Origin: Strix aluco
Taxonomy: Eukaryota; Chordata; Aves; Strigiformes; Strigidae
Direction of reading: 5' to 3'
Assembly: GCF_031877795.1 (NCBI RefSeq)
Contig: NC_133943.1
Span: 12,579,001-12,643,000 of the forward strand
DNA length: 64,000 nucleotides
Both the position numbers and the translations under genes were made by a program. Shown here in pieces: positions 1-11,042 of this stretch. Positions within the stretch are counted from its first letter, which is position 1; each line of letters begins with the position of its first letter. Under the pieces are notes generated by a model that worked only from the letters and a program-made list of their open reading frames with translations, was not told where the DNA came from and searched no databases.

Positions 1-189
1 CTCAAAGTTGTTTCCATTTCAAACGATCCTTGCCAAGGGATCTGTTAATAAATTTTCTATGTTATGCTAATTTTTTTTTTTTTTAAAGAAAAGAATGTTA
101 ATTGAATCTTTGAACTTCCAACAAATGCTGGCCCTCTCTTCCAAATCAGTATTTACTCTAAATGTAACAGTTGGCAGTGCCAAGGGTCC
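1..189. other. AT-rich left edge with a poly-T tract
   Basis: Non-coding sequence. An uninterrupted run of 14 T occupies 71-84 and is followed by TTAAAGAAAAG-like A-rich sequence. A T-run like this can be the antisense trace of an old retroposon tail, but no target-site duplication or element body is recognisable beside it, so I treat it as simple sequence. Nothing else is seen here. Confidence 0.5.
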
Positions 190-900
190 CCTGCCACCAC
201 CGCTCTGCTCTGTGAGCGACGGGCAGTGTGTGGGCGCAGGGCAGCTTGTGGGGACGGGGTCACGCAGGGACGGGGATGCTCCGCTTGGTGTGTGTGCTGG
301 TGGGAGAGCACTTGGGCGCGGAACATTTCCTGTGGGTATTTAAGTCTGGAGACTATTTACTTTGAGACGAGGTAGTATGCTAAAAATAAATGAAAAAAAC
401 AAAATCAAGGCAGGTGAACGTTGTCCCGGCTGCGGTGATGTGCGGAGGGGAGCGCGGGCTCACCAGCCACTGGATGGCATTGTTGTTTCACACGGATAAA
501 AGCTGTCGAGGCTGTCCTAGTCCGTGGCCTGGAGCCGCTGCAAGAGGCTGGGCACCAATTTTCGGGAGACGCTGTGGTTCCTCTAACCGTGACATGGAGG
601 TAGCCACGACCAGAGTGACACCGCGCATTGGCAGATCTGCCACTGCAGGGCAGAGGGCGTTGGGAAGAGCCCGGTCTGTGCCGTGCTCGGCCGTCCCCGT
701 GGGTGCCACCGCCACGGCCGGGCTGGTTCCAGCTCCCTGCCCGCAGAGACCGGCTGGAGGATGGGTACAGCTGGGGCACTGCGTGGGGCATGGCCTTTGG
801 TGCGGCAGCCATGGGTGACAGAGGGTGCAACCTTCCTGCGCGCCTTTTGCCGTCCTGGCACGGAGCAAAGGGTGCTAACGCCACTGCTGAGGTACCCTCA
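190..900. other. GC-rich, CpG-containing block upstream of the main promoter
   Basis: GC content and CpG frequency rise clearly above the flanks, with repeated CG dinucleotides between about 210-330 and 420-720. Several overlapping open frames lie on both strands (for example 390-818 plus and 405-884 minus), as expected when GC-rich DNA is poor in stop codons. None shows a recognisable domain. It could be a weak CpG island, an exon of an upstream gene, or simply GC-rich intergenic DNA. I see no start codon plus splice donor pair that I would defend. Confidence 0.35.
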
Positions 901-3900
901 GTGCGGTGCCTTTGGGAAGAGGGAGGACATGAGATGTGGGAAGTGAGCAGCCATGGCTTAGGTCAGGTAAAGGTTAGGGGCTGGTGGCATTCATGTGAGA
1001 TGTTGCAGACACACTGGAGCCATGCTTACCTCATACCACCCTCCTTCCACCCCCACCCGTCCAAAGGCAGAGTGCCTCGAAAGCAATAGGGTCATTCCTC
1101 CCCATGGTCCGCTCACGGGAAGGGAACATCTTGCCCTTTGCCATGGGGAAAAGGCAGCTCAGCCAGTGTGGAGGGAAGAGGCCAGCAGGTGGGAATGTCC
1201 CTGCAGCGGGTGGGAAGGTGCCTGGAGCAGCAGTTGCAGCAGACAATGCCCATCGGGTAATGTCTAAAGGAAATGAGACTTGCTCCTCTCGGTGCATTGC
1301 AGAGAACGGAGGCATGAAGCTCGCACCTTCACGTGCAGATTGGGAGAAATGAGTATTTGAAAAGAAAACGTTAGACTGGAGGGCTTGATGCTTTGTTGGT
1401 AGAGTGAGGTCCTAAGAGTGCTTCCTTGGAGCGTGTAGGCAGGCCTGCTACTAATTCTGCTTTTTAACTACCTCTTAGAGCTGTCAAGATCTCCACATCT
1501 AGTGCAAGCACTGCTGAAGGAAACAGGAACATCAGTGCATATTAAAGCATTAGCTTCAGGAGAAGCCCCTGGGAGTGCCTGTGTGTTTCTGTGAGCAGGG
1601 AAGGACTGTTCCCTGCTTCTTTTCACACAAGGAGAAGAAAACACCAGCTGAAACAGGGATGTGGTACACTCCAGATACACAAAAGGGTGCTTCACAGAAG
1701 GGGTAATTAATGCAGGAACCCCTTGCTGCCAGATGCCAAAAATGTGTTCATAACGCAGTGGGAGGAATTAATGGAAGAACAATGAATTGAGGCAGCGGTG
1801 TCCTCTCTGGTTGAGGGACTTGTTTAACCGCAGATCACTGGAGCCTTGGAGAGTGTCCTGGGGAAACAGTGGCTTGCCTGAGCCTACGTGCCCAACTCCC
1901 TCTTAACCTCTTCCCTGGGTATCCACTAGTACCCGCTATAGAGATAAGGTAGGGGATTAGATGGACCACTTTTATTCCCCAAACACTACAATAACTGGGC
2001 TGAGTACTGTTGGGATGCTTTAGGCTGCTGCGGCTAGACCACAGGCAGCCATTTCTTTCTTTTCCTCTATTTTTTCTCTTTTTTTTTTTTCACCCTTAAA
2101 ACTGTGTTCACACAAATAACTCACTGTGTGTGGCCTCAAAGAGGAAGCACAGCAGCTGCAGCTGGTGAAAGGTGATTTCCTCTTGCCAAGCCCTTCTATC
2201 CCCGTGCCTGGCCTGGCCTACTGTGCCCATTATTTAGCTTAAAATACCTGCTCTGTTTGGGAAGCACAATGAATGCATAATGAATTTTCCTTCAAGGCTG
2301 TGTGAATATTGCAGTGTATTTTGCCAAAACCAGTGTGGAAACTGCAGAAAGGAGAAGTAAAAATGGCTGAAGGTTGAACATGGCACAACAGGTGAGTAAA
2401 ATTTGGGTGGGGAATTTCTGGTATTTGTTTCTTGGAAATGAAAATACTTAACTGTCTTCTGCATTTATTAGACCCCAGGCTAGTTCTGCAAATCCCAGCT
2501 GTGGCTTTCAGTCCTAGCCGTGGAGGAGGACTAGCCACATGTCTGTCTTGTCAAAGCCCAGCCAAAACATATGGGTACCACAGCTCTGAGATGGGGAGCT
2601 CTAGTTTAACTTTTCTTCTGCTGAGCTGCTGCAGATCACCGAGTGGTGTCCTGGAAACACAAAAGCAATCACCACTGTGTTTGAAAAAAACATTCTGGGA
2701 AGTGCCAGCCATCATAGCTGCCAGGGCACGGGAGGCTGGCCACGGCTCAGGCACTTACTGCACTTGGGCAAACATTGGCTGTAACTGTGTGCTAATCCAG
2801 CATGCAATTGCCAGAAGGGGTTTGCAAACCACCTGCAGGCTCCAGTCTTATCTCCTCTTTTTGAACAGTTCTGAATGAAGAAGTCTGCTTCTTTTTTCTT
2901 TTGTTTTTGAAGATTTTTGATAGACAATTAATGGTCAGAAATAATGTTGCTTCGCTAAGCAAGTAAAGGACTTAGGAAACAGACTTTCCATCTCCAAGAG
3001 GGGCCTTGATTTTCCTTCCTGGGTAGTTGAGGGCACCCCAGAGCAGTGCCGGGCTGCTGGCTCCCCTCTCTGCTGGGACCAGCCTCCCGCTTGCTAAATG
3101 GCCTTGACTTCAGCTGGCTCCCGTCTCAGTGCTGACCTGAGCTGACCTGGCTGTGTTTCTGAGGCTGTGCAGTGTGGCATCGGTGTTTGATGCCCCAAAC
3201 ACTGCTGCTACCGTTCACGCAGCTCCAGTGGCCCCAGGGAAACTTGGTGGGAAAAGGCACGGAGGCAGCCCGAGGTTTCCATCAATGAGCAGAGGGTGAA
3301 GGCTTCCCAAAGACAAGTGGGAAGGAAAAAGTCACTCTCCGGGTTTATTTTTGTTTGTATTTTAATACTAGGACTGCTCACAAGTGGAATCGTCTACATG
3401 CTGCCATGGAAACAGCAGCCTTGGTCCCCAGTGCAGTTCGCAGCCATCTGCAAGGGAACAATCGTTGGCCTGTTTGTGTAAAATCATCCGGGGTGGTGCC
3501 GGGCGGTGTGCGGCTGGCCGAGGGGAAGCCACACTGAGACACGACAGGACATGCTTGTCACACTGAATAATAGGACGTACAAATGCCTGCAGACAGGATC
3601 CGCGATGTCCTGTCTGGAGAAGAGCTGACGTGCAAAACCAGCATGAATCAAATCGGTTTGAATGAGCGTTTGATTCTCAGGGCCTGCAGCACTTTGCATG
3701 TAATGCTCACGGGCATTCATGCTGCCAGCTCTTTGGTTCATGTGAACACCAGGATCTCTGTGCAAGCAGAGGTCAGTGTGTGCAAAGAAAAGTCTTCTGA
3801 GATGCAACAGCATGGGAGCACCTAGCAGGCTGCTGCTCCTGTGGAGCTGGATTTCGACTGCTCCGGAGTGGGAAGCGGAGCCACGTTAACTTTCTGCATA

Positions 3901-5130
3901 TGAACAGTTTGATTGAACACACTGGGCTTATGAAGCTCTTGGCATGAAGCATGTGCAGAAGACTGAGCATCAGCTAGCATTTGCCAAAACTGCTGGGGAA
4001 CCAGCCCCTGGCTTTACACGCATTGGGCTTCAAATCTGTGAAGAGCAGGTCCTGTTCCCAGGCAGGGTGAAAAGAGCTGCATGTGAAAAAGAAACGTACA
4101 TGAGAAATGGCAGAGAATCACCCGATCCACACTAACCTCCTCCCTGCTTGGGCAGTACTGCTAAGCCTGGATTGCTCTTTTGGCTCATGACCTAAATGTG
4201 CTGGGACATGCTCTGATGCCATGAGTGTGTGTTGCTGAAATCTCATGCTGATGCCACGTAAAAAGCCACCGGAGAGCCCTGCCAGAGGAAGGTGTCCTTC
4301 TTCTGCTAGCAACGGGCGAGGGTGCGACCTGCCAGCTGCCAGTGGAGGCCAGCTCTGCCCTCCACCCTTCAGAGGTCCTCCAGCACCATTGGTACCCAGC
4401 CCTGGGCAGTCTGGGGTGTCTTCATCCTTGCGATCTGCCTGGAAGGGCAGCACAGGCAGTGTAGAGGCTCAGGACTTTGCCTGAAGAATCCACAGAGGAG
4501 CTGATTTCTCCTTGTAGGCAGAATAGGCAGAAAAAAGAGCTCAAACAGCCTCCTGATGTGTGTGCACTGAACCTGCCGAGCTGAGCTTACACACACACAG
4601 TCCTTCCCCCACTACCCTGGCAGTCGAGCGCAGCCCTGCCTGAGCCCTGCCTGACACAGCTGGTGGTCATTCATTCGAGCTAGCTCATGGAACCCCTTCA
4701 TTCCTGCTTGTGCCCCCGTTTTGAGCTCATTTTCCTCTGAGATCCCCATGACTGCACTTTACATGTGTGAACGTTCAAGGGAAAGATTTTGAAGCTTCTA
4801 GGCTCAGGTGCCAGAAGAGAAGACGCTCACTTTCTGCGAGAATTTGCAGTGGTTAACCTGACTGCAAACATCTCATTCAGCCAAGCAAAGAGGAGAAAAA
4901 TTACTTGGCTTTAATTACTTCGTCTTCAAAAATATTTAATAAAAGAGGGAAAATAAATTCAGGGGGGCTTGTGGGCATCCTGAGAGCAGAAAAAGAGGTA
5001 AAATTAATCCTATCAATAATCCATGATGAATGATTCACTCAGCTCTTTTATTCACAGTTGCATATAGTTATCCTTATTCACGCGGAGATGAAGTACTCAT
5101 GGAAATATATACAGATTCATATGCATATAA
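901..5130. other. Non-coding stretch, no supported gene
   Basis: No open frame here has a recognisable domain or convincing coding composition. At about 1,185-1,225 there is a short imprecise direct repeat of the type GTGGGAAnGT, two copies about 21 bp apart. At 2,079-2,090 there is a T-run inside a pyrimidine-rich stretch. A small CpG-containing patch occurs near 3,485-3,610. From about 4,880 to 5,125 the sequence becomes AT-rich with several TTAAT/ATTAA cores and could be a regulatory element. Otherwise I see nothing specific. Confidence 0.5.
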
Positions 5131-5149
5131 ATTGTGAAGCCCAGTGAGG

Positions 5150-5340
5150 GCTCCTACGCAGCCGGGGTTACAGCTCAGCGTAGCTCGCACATCGTACACG
5201 GCTGCACGGACCTCGGTCCTGCTGGGCTGAGCACAGGTCGCAGAGCACCCACCGGGCTCTTCAGAGCCTCAGGAGCTCTGCACAGACGCGTGCCAGGGCT
5301 TTGGCTCCTTGCCGCTTGCGTTTTCCCAGCAAGTTCATCC
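5150..5340. other. Orphan CpG cluster
   Basis: By eye I count 14 CpG dinucleotides between 5,157 and 5,320, in sharp contrast with the AT-rich sequence just before it (5,000-5,140). The cluster opens a 223-codon plus-strand frame at 5,134 that stays open to 5,805. That frame is rich in Ser, Arg, Gly, Pro and Cys, with no recognisable domain, and looks more like a consequence of GC richness than a protein. It may be a small CpG island, an enhancer, or an upstream alternative first exon. Confidence 0.35.
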
Positions 5341-5851
5341 ATGTGCTCTAGCAGGGATGAGGAAGGGAAGGGGGCTGTGTCACCCTCCCTCCTGGCAGGG
5401 GGGACTTACAGGAAGAAGGGCTATAAGGCCCAGTGTCCAGCGTGCTCCATGCTACCTGGTGGGAGAGGTGATGTTGGTGTCCCCAGCCCTCAGCTGCCTC
5501 CACACAGCTCCCCTGCACTGCGGCTTCCCTCTCTTTTGCCAGGTAATACCAGAATCTTTTCTCTGGTTTCAGTGTTGTGGTCTCAGTTTCCCGGCAGCAG
5601 CAGCCAGTGCCTCCTGCAGTGCAGAAAGACAAACACCCGACCGCCCCACGGTGCTGTGAGACGAGAAGCTGGCTCCTCTCAGCGCTGGGGGGATGGCAGG
5701 AGGCAGGAGATGTATTTCTTTTCTTTCCAAACTTCGCTGCAGGAGAACAGAACCAAGTGGAAAATTTTCATTAGAAACAGAATTTTTAAAAGCCAGTTAA
5801 AATGATGAAAAGTTCTGTCACATTTCTGTGGTCTGTGGAGAGAGGATTGAG

Positions 5852-6160
5852 ATGGCCCAGGACTTTGAGAGCCTCTCCCAGCAGGAGTCAGAGGAAACGC
5901 CAGACGATGCTGAAGAGCAGAGGACACAACCCTGTCAGACACCGCCGCAGCTTGGGGAGCACCGCGGTGCGCGCTCGAGAGGAAAAGCCAAAACATACAC
6001 AGAGCCAGCAGCAACGCCAGCCTGTGGGGACAAGCCTGCGGGGACAGACGTGGCTTTACTGGAGGGAGGAGAAGAGGCAGCCGAGGAGGGCACAGCCCCT
6101 GCACAGGCTCTGCCTCGTGTCCGCCCCAACAGAGCTACAACAGCACCAGCGCTTCTCCAG
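5852..6160 (+). CDS. Possible coding exon of unknown gene (hypothetical)
   Basis: An open frame starts at ATG 5,852 in a strong Kozak context (GAG before ATG, G after) and runs 103 codons to a CAG|GTACCC splice-donor-like site at 6,160/6,161, ending in phase 0. The frame itself remains open to 6,235. The predicted product begins MAQDFESLSQQE, is acidic in its first quarter, and has further Glu-rich and Ala-rich segments; it resembles no family I know. About 16 CpGs fall within 5,898-6,153, so the segment is CpG-rich for this genome. It sits about 4.8 kb upstream of the main CpG island on the same strand, so it could be an alternative first exon of that gene or an exon of another transcript. 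It could also be a chance open frame: a second plus-strand frame (5,802-6,227) overlaps it. No expression evidence is available. Confidence 0.22.
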
Positions 6161-6239
6161 GTACCCATGCTGGCTCAGGCTGAGGATGCTTTATTATCTA
6201 CTGTCATTTCACCTCTCTCCTCCTTAAGTTTCTGATGGA

Positions 6240-9200
6240 TTGTTTAGTAGTTTCCAGCTCACAGACAGTAAATGTGGAATTCATCTCCAAAAAATTTGTC
6301 TCCCATAAAAATGAATGAGAGACTTGTCCCTCGATATCAGACTTATTTAATATTCCACCTTGCATGACTGGAAGCAGGAAAGGGGTAGGTGGTCTTATGT
6401 ATCTCTGGCCATTTAAAAGCTGGGGCTGTGTGGTTGATGGAGAAAGAAGTTTTTGCAAAAGACAGCTCAAGCCACCCATCGTGCAGGGCCTGCCCTGATC
6501 TCCCAAGGGGACCCTCTGTCCCGCAGGCAGCTGGCAGCTGCCTGGCCCTGCTTCAGCTCTACCTCTCTGGCTGGTGCTGACACGGTTGCCCCTTGCTTTG
6601 GTTTCTTCTTTGGTTCCAAGATAACAAAGGGTCACTCTGAGAGGGCGTTTCAATGCTTGCAAAACAAATTTCTGACCCTCAGATGAAACCTGAATTAACG
6701 ATGTCTGTATTACCAACAGTGATAGTTACACTGTTAGAAACGAATGCAGATGTTCACCCTTAAAGCTAAAAGTTAGACCTGCCTTGAACTGGATTTGAGA
6801 GTCATATATCCAGGTAGTGTCATACATAAAGCATGGTGAATAAATCAAAGTGCTTGCAAACAGTGAGATTTCATGCCACAGATGTTGGAGTTTGATTATT
6901 TAAAGGCTTGTCTGTTTACATATCACTAGTGTGACCCTCTTCTTTTTGATCGTTTCAGTTTTGAACTGCTTCCCACCTTAGCTCAGGCTGAGCACTTTTA
7001 TCATGTGTCTGGGAACCTGGATGCATGGCAGTGCTGTAGCATCCAGAGCACTCCCTGGACTGAATAATGAATAATGTAAAGAAAGGAGGTGGTGACAACA
7101 GTGAGACATAACTCTAAGTAAGGATGAGCACTAAATCAGCTGATGCGGTAAATCAGATGTAGACCAGAATTTTCCGTCTGCCTCACCTCTTCACAATGGA
7201 CTGGGATCCAAACCACTGAGAAATCCGAGGTGTTCAGCTACCGCATCCGGACTTTTCAGCTTAGGTCTGGGTACCAATAGATGCTGTGGCCCAGGCAGAG
7301 TGCTTACTTCAGAGGTAACCTCCCAGCGAGAGCGGGGAACCTTGCATTCAAAATGGAATAGAAAGAAAGAAGTTGTTCCCCAGCAGAGTGGGAGGACTGC
7401 ATGATCTAATGGCAGGTATAAACCTAAGAAACTTAATTTATTTAGACTCTCTTTTTAATAAAATCCATCCCACACAACTGGGCAAAGGAGACCATGCTGT
7501 GTTCAAAGAGAACATGCTGTGCACACCAAAAAGCCTCTCTGTTATCTCCCTCTCTCTGTCTTATAGCTGTGCCTGAAAGCACAGCCAGTGATCTAAAGCA
7601 GCGACGGAGTTACTACTGCAGAAGCGAAGGCAGCGAATTCCACTGCATAGTGACTGTGATTCAGTCTTGATGAATCACTCAGCCACTTTTTTTCTCAACT
7701 AGATTTTTGGCTTTATTATTGTTACAGAAGGAAAAAAAGGAGGAGGGGGGGAAAGAAGAAAAAGCACTGCCTTATCTCCCTCTCTAATCCTTTCCAATTT
7801 TTCTTCTTAAAAATTCAATTAAATTTTTGGAGACATCCCATTCAGGCTGAATAAACTCTTTGATAATCCTGGAGGGGGATCTGCATTAAAAGGAGGTGTG
7901 ATGTAATATGACCAAAACTGATGACAGCATTAGGGTTCAGCATAACCTGTTCTTGGGGTTTAGAAACACCCAGCAATGAAAGGGTCTTGCACTCTGCCTC
8001 CTCCATGCATCAAAATCTATTCCCCACTTCATGGTTTGCGCCTGGTAAAGCAAAGAGAGTACCAGGATCCTGAGGCCAGGGCTGCAGAGGAGCAGCGGCA
8101 GGCAGCCTTGCTCTGCTCAGGCACTGCTCACATTCGGGTATCTTTACTCAAGGGGCTCCGTTTTGTTCAAGCTTCTGCGAATGACTCCCTTGACTCTCGA
8201 TCCACTCGGCCCACCCTGCAGACAGAAAAACACTTTGCTGCTGTAGGTTTTGCCTGGATGGAGAGATGGCTCGTATATACCTGGTACTCGTGGTGTAGAG
8301 TATTACTCTTCCAAATACTGGTGATATGGGCACCCCAAAGGGACAGGAGGTGAGGAACTGGGTGGCACAGTGCAACCAGGACCCAGTGCTCGTGCAATGG
8401 GTGGGTGCAGGCTGGGATCGCTGTCCCATCTCCCAGCAGGACATAACCAAACTCCTGCCACCACAGCATTGTTTATCCCCGGCTCTAACCTCTAGGGCTG
8501 GGGAGATGGGGGCCTAAGATGTCAAGACCCTCCTCTGACTGCAAGATTTTAATCCACCTGCTAGCACTCAGGAGTTTGCTGTGGTGCCAGCAGGAAGGGG
8601 ACTGCTCCGTTCTCTCTTCCATCACTCTCTGGTTTGATGGATGCAGATGAGCAGCTTTAATCCTGACCCACGGCGCTGCTGGTCTCTGATCCAGTGAAGC
8701 ATTTAAACACCTGCTAGGAAAGCGCATAAACCCTTTTGACTTCAGTTTGCCTGCTCATGTGCAAACTGCAGCATGTGCTTGGCTTAGGGCTCTGCACTCT
8801 GATGTTTTTCCTTTCATGCTATCAGTCGGGCTTATTAGTAGCTGCTGCTGGAGACCCTGACTCAGAACAACGGTGAAGGCAAGTGAGAAGCTGTTCCAAG
8901 CACTCAGATCTTGTCAGGAAGAGCTACAACTGCTTGCTCCATGAACAGACATCAAGCCACAGATATATAAATTTAGTATTAAAGCTAGAGGCTATAATAA
9001 TGAGTTGCCCAGAAGGCTCACGTTAGTACTATGGAGAAGAATATTAAGGCAAAACAAAATTGTTTCAGGAACGCTTTAACTTCCAGTTTGAAAATGACCC
9101 ATCTCAGCTCCACCCAGACCAGCCTCATCCACTTTGTCCTCAGTGGTGCAAGTCTGAGAAAAGTCTATGACAAGGTGTTTCTTCATGGATTTGATCCCAG

Positions 9201-10420
9201 TTTTACTTTTCTTAATGTTGTTCTTTATCTGTCTTTCAGTTACTATAGTGATGAACAAATGCATGCAACAAACATGAAGCCTGGCAGCCTGGGAAGGCGT
9301 GTTTGCCTGCAATGGCTGAAAATACCGCCAAATTTTTTGAGAAATCACTTGGAAGATCTTTGCCAAAAACCCTCAGATCTTTAAAAAATGGGTCCTAGCA
9401 AACAAGTTGATAATAAGTTGTGTTTAATATACATTTGTTTTTTGAAACTTTATGCATCTTGTCAGCAAGCAACATGTATTGCAATTTGTTGGGTGCTCTG
9501 GTTTCTCCTGCATCTACACACCATCGGAGATGTCCCTTTTCCAGGCGCAAGGACCTAAATTGTGATTAAAGGGCATGAAACCGACAGCTGCAAAGCAAAT
9601 TACGTCTCTGAACCTGTGTGTACTCTGGATCACCACATTCCAGTGCAGTTCTGCTCCGAGAAACAACAGCCTGAAGAGCTCGCAGTGACGGCCCTCGGGG
9701 TGACCCACAAAGCCCAAGAGGCGTTGTATGAGCGCAGCAGTCTGCCTGAACCCATGCCATGGATCTCACTCAAGTCTCCTGGAGTCAAATCTGCCGACGC
9801 TTGTAGCCAGAAGTTACATCAAGACGCAGAGGCCAAGGTGAAGGGCCTTGCCCTGTGGATTGGGTTTCAATTTGTGAGTTACCCGTACCAGCAGTGGCTG
9901 TGGGAGTGTTTCTTAGGGCACAGCATGGAGACACATAGTTACACAGAGGGAATGGAGGACCCTGGTCTCATGCAGACCTGGAGGTACTGGTGATAGAGGG
10001 AGTGCAGCTAGACCCTGGAGCTGCAGCTGAGGCTGAGTGCTGGTAGTTGGAAAAATATTGCTTCATTTCCAAAAGCAGGTCTGGTCAGAAATCTTCCCTG
10101 CAGCTGTCAGTACCGAGCCTCATGTTTACATGAGATGTTTACAGCCGCTTTCCAAAGGAGAAACTGCACAAAGGCACTGTAGCTTGAAACCCCCAAAGTA
10201 CAAAATGCAGATCTAGATGTGGACAGTGAGCACACCTGAAGATGGAGCTGCTCAGATCCTGCCTTTATGCTCAGTCCAATAATGACTGAGGTATTTTAAA
10301 ATTTCAGATGATGAGCTGGTTGTGGTGTCCACCCCTGCCAAGACTGAGGTTTAAGGGCCACAGGGCCAGATTTTCAGCTGCCAAAGCTCTCATCATGTCA
10401 AACGAACCGGGCTGACACGG
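6240..10420. other. Non-coding stretch, no supported gene
   Basis: This stretch holds moderately long open frames at 6,204-6,716 (minus), 9,031-9,384 (plus) and 9,562-9,993 (plus). None has a recognisable domain or exon-like borders. A 39-bp pure purine tract lies at 7,726-7,764. The segment 7,640-7,900 is AT-rich with several ATTAA/AATTAAA cores. No RNA gene or transposon is recognised. Confidence 0.5.
7726..7764 (+). repeat. Homopurine tract
   Basis: Thirty-nine consecutive purines (A and G only), including a run of seven G at 7,745-7,751, bounded by C on both sides. Such homopurine-homopyrimidine tracts can adopt triplex (H-DNA) structures and are common in vertebrate non-coding DNA. There is no coding context. 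Confidence 0.8.
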
Positions 10421-10806
10421 CAAGTGAAAAATGCGCTTGCAGTGCGGCTCCGCTTCCCTTCCGCTGTTTTCGCACGCAAACAAACACACGCACAAATCCC
10501 TGAAGTTGGCTTTAAAAGCCGAGCGAGAGAGAAGCATCGGAAAGTCTTTGCCAGGATCAAGGCAGACCTGCCCTTCCCAAAGCGCTCAGACAAAAACTTG
10601 GGGGACCCGAGTCAGAGCGCTCCGGGAGGCGGCCCGGGGACGGGGCTGCCGGGGGTCGGCCGAGCGCCCCCTCCACCTGCGGAGGGGAGCGGAGGGCAGA
10701 GGCGCAGTCTCCCGGCCCGGCCCGGGCGCATCGCGGCGGGACGGACCCAACTTTCCGCGGCGCGGGGGCGCGGGGCCGGGCAGCGCCTCCGCTCCGCTCC
10801 GCGCCC

Positions 10807-10870
10807 GGGGCGGGGCGGGCCGGGCCGGGGGCGGGCGCTCTCCGCGGCCGCGGAGCGGCGGGGCGGGGGC
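10807..10870 (+). promoter_or_regulatory. Cluster of GC boxes (Sp1/KLF-type sites)
   Basis: Three GGGCGG-core sites fall in 64 bp: 10,807-10,820 (two overlapping cores), 10,827-10,836 and 10,860-10,870. They end about 125 bp upstream of the first AUG of the island. In CpG-island promoters such a cluster usually lies close to the transcription start, so a start site between about 10,850 and 10,950 is plausible. That placement is inferred, not seen. Confidence 0.65.
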
Positions 10871-10996
10871 AGCGCCTCGGCAGGCAGCGCTGCAGCCCCG
10901 CGGGCGGCGGGCGGAGAGCGCGGCCCCCCCGCCGTGTACCGCACCGCCCCGCACCGAGACCGGCCCGGCGGCCCCGTCCTGCCCCGCCGCCCCGCC

Positions 10997-11042
10997 ATGA
11001 GGAGGCGCGCCCGGGGAGCCGCGGGGCTCCGGCTCGGCGATG
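10997..11042 (+). CDS. First coding exon (partial) of an unidentified gene
   Basis: ATG 10,997 sits in an almost ideal Kozak context (CCCGCC before, A after). It is the first ATG in any plus-strand frame after about 10,440, so a transcript starting in the CpG island would meet it first. It encodes MRRRARGAAGLRLGD, a basic peptide without a hydrophobic signal segment, and then reaches GATG|GTAAGG, a strong splice donor (intron from 11,043, phase 1). The frame is open upstream to 10,424 with no stop, so an N-terminal extension is possible only if transcription starts left of 10,424. No matching acceptor exon is recognised downstream in this window, so intron 1 would exceed 52 kb. The 15 residues are too few to name the gene. 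Alternatively exon 1 is entirely untranslated and the true start lies in a later exon. Confidence 0.45.

Noticed and set aside
405-884. Overlapping long open frames on both strands near the left edge
   Set aside because: Both strands are open at once in GC-rich DNA and neither has a recognisable domain; stop-codon poverty explains them.
3355-3537. Plus-strand translation containing HKWNRL, which hints at the C-terminal end of CR1-type LINE proteins
   Set aside because: Only a few residues fit and the rest does not align to the family pattern; too weak to call.
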